A stretch of DNA of 16,873 nt, taken from assembly GCA_947646735.1 (NCBI GenBank), contig CANTFK010000025.1, forward strand, positions 1 to 16,873, written 5' to 3'. This stretch comes from Peronospora farinosa (taxonomy: Eukaryota > Oomycota > Peronosporomycetes > Peronosporales > Peronosporaceae). Under the pieces are notes generated by a model that was not told where the DNA came from, ran no database searches, and saw only the letters and a program-made list of their open reading frames with translations. Within the stretch, counting starts at the first letter, position 1. Each line of letters begins with the position of its first letter. The position numbers were made by a program, and so were the translations under genes. Below, piece by piece: positions 15,929 through 16,873 of this stretch.

Positions 15929-16650
15929 TCATTCAGGATGAAGTCATACCAACTTGACCTTCACCTAAGTATCGAAAAAAAGCGATCCATTCATCGTAAT
16001 ATTAATGTGTACGATCGTCCGACATGTTATGTTGTACGATCGTCCATAAAATTTAAATATAATGGTTAATTTCTCATTGTTAGTCTTGCCCACTTTTTTG
16101 CTTGCTTATATCGTTATCTTGAATTATAATATTCCCAATACTACAGTGCTTTTCCTGGCGCTAAGTTGAGCTCCATCTGAGCAGGCGATTGTGTAAATAC
16201 ATTAACTCTTTTGAAACTTGATACGGAACGCAGACACTTGAATGCTCACATGTATTAATCTGGTTGTCCAAGTTTTGACACCTTAATTGGTCAGCTCTTT
16301 ATATAATCGTATAAACGCAGAGCCTAGAGCGCCCGTCTGGTACGAATTTTAACCTGGTGAGCGTCCTAGTTTAACATCTCTTCTTCCTTTATTGGGAGCA
16401 TTTCAACAGGCTATGACGGCACGTCCCACTTACGAATCAAGTTGTAGACTCTTTCATCGAAAATTTTCCACCTTCACGGACATCCTCGCAAGCCAAACAC
16501 GAGTAAAAACATATGTTTCATGGGTGTCCTTTGCGACCACAATTTGAGGCGTTAGTATCTTTCAGCATTCACAATCGTCATGTTTCTTCGATTTGCAAAT
16601 ATTACACGACTTTTGTAGTATTAAGCGGTCCAAATTGTGATCGAAGTTAG
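15929..16650. other. AT-rich region without recognised gene
   Basis: Stops are frequent in all frames. Apart from a 13-bp direct repeat (16008-16045) I see no structure I can name. A weak minus-strand coding flavour at about 16470-16330 (NLIRKWDVPS, MLPIKEEEML) is broken by many stops and is not called. Confidence 0.5.
16008..16045. repeat. Direct repeat of TGTACGATCGTCC
   Basis: Identical 13-mers at 16008-16020 and 16033-16045, 25 bp apart. Each holds the palindrome ACGATCGT. The function is unknown. Confidence 0.8.
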
Positions 16651-16873
16651 AAACGTCCGATCTCAGGTGGACCCGGCGCTCAAGGTGGACCAGAACCCAA
16701 GGTGGACCAGGATCCCAGGTGGACCAGGATCCAAGGTTATAGAAGTTTCAAAGTTTCCGTACAGTGTAGCGCCGGTACACGTCCTGTGTCCAAAATGAGC
16801 CAGCTGTTCCTTCAGAAGTTAACACGTGGCACCATCCAGAGCGAAGAATTAGGGTTAAGCAAGAAAAGGCATA
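16651..16873 (+). CDS. Open frame running off the right edge, doubtful
   Basis: Plus-strand frame with no stop from just after TAG at 16648-16650 to the window end (74 codons). It passes through the 17-bp repeat and contains one ATG at 16794 in the context AAAATGAGC, beginning MSQLFLQKLTRGTIQSEELG. It could be the start of a gene beyond the window, or chance. No family is recognised. Confidence 0.15.
16664..16737. repeat. 17-bp tandem repeat, four copies plus a partial
   Basis: Units at 16664-16680, 16681-16697, 16698-16714 and 16715-16731, consensus CAAGGTGGACCAGGATC, and a partial unit at 16732-16737. GGTGGACC is identical in all four. The later units are the most alike. A 17-bp period is not a multiple of three, so the repeat is unlikely to have arisen as protein-coding sequence. 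Confidence 0.9.

Noticed and set aside
16847..16858. Telomere-like TTAGGG
   Set aside because: A single TTAGGG in GAATTAGGGTTA, with no tandem copies.

Overview
The window looks like repeat-dense genomic DNA of a filamentous eukaryote, most probably an oomycete (Phytophthora or downy-mildew type). This is inferred from the style of the Ty3/gypsy pol proteins (chromodomain-bearing, with WEWLVMPQGLSN, YFDDVFVHS, GHLGREKT and [10 protein letters not shown] motifs), not from any host gene. No intact host gene, rRNA, functional tRNA or CRISPR was found. Almost everything recognisable is a broken transposable element, several nested in one another. All coordinates were counted by eye.

Layout, left to right. 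Bases 1-543: the end of a Copia-like LTR built from a near-continuous string of short perfect hairpins, inserted into the RNase H region of a Ty3/gypsy element. Bases 544-3140 (+): that element's decayed pol (RNase H, integrase, GPY/F module, chromodomain), then a 3' region with a tRNA-like Pol III promoter on the minus strand, a polypurine tract, and a 3' LTR that starts at 3606 and ends at 6167. The LTR is split by an AT-rich insertion at 3734-6048 with the textbook ends of a non-autonomous Helitron (TC start, terminal hairpin, CTAG end, insertion between A and T). Its interior holds at least 15 degenerate copies of its own terminal hairpin, arranged in higher-order units.

Bases 6168-6460 (-): faint decayed coding sequence. 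Bases 6585-6948 (+): decayed Copia RT/RNase H, followed by an LTR-like stretch with palindromes. Bases 7160-8215 (-): the 3' end of a LINE-type element (zinc-knuckle tail and RNase H). Bases 8298-11045 (+): a second gypsy pol, RT to GPY/F. Bases 11315-15505 (-): a third gypsy pol from the RT-proximal region to the chromodomain, polypurine tract and 3' LTR, tail-to-tail with the second. Bases 15515-15928 (-): an unrecognised AT-rich open frame. Bases 15929-16873: mostly empty AT-rich DNA with two small repeat features, including a 17-bp GGTGGACC tandem repeat.

The three gypsy copies carry the same domain order but different inactivating lesions (stops, frameshifts, lost catalytic residues), so none is an autonomous element now. 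The most unusual signals are the Helitron that carries many internal copies of its termination hairpin and the hairpin-string LTR at the left edge.
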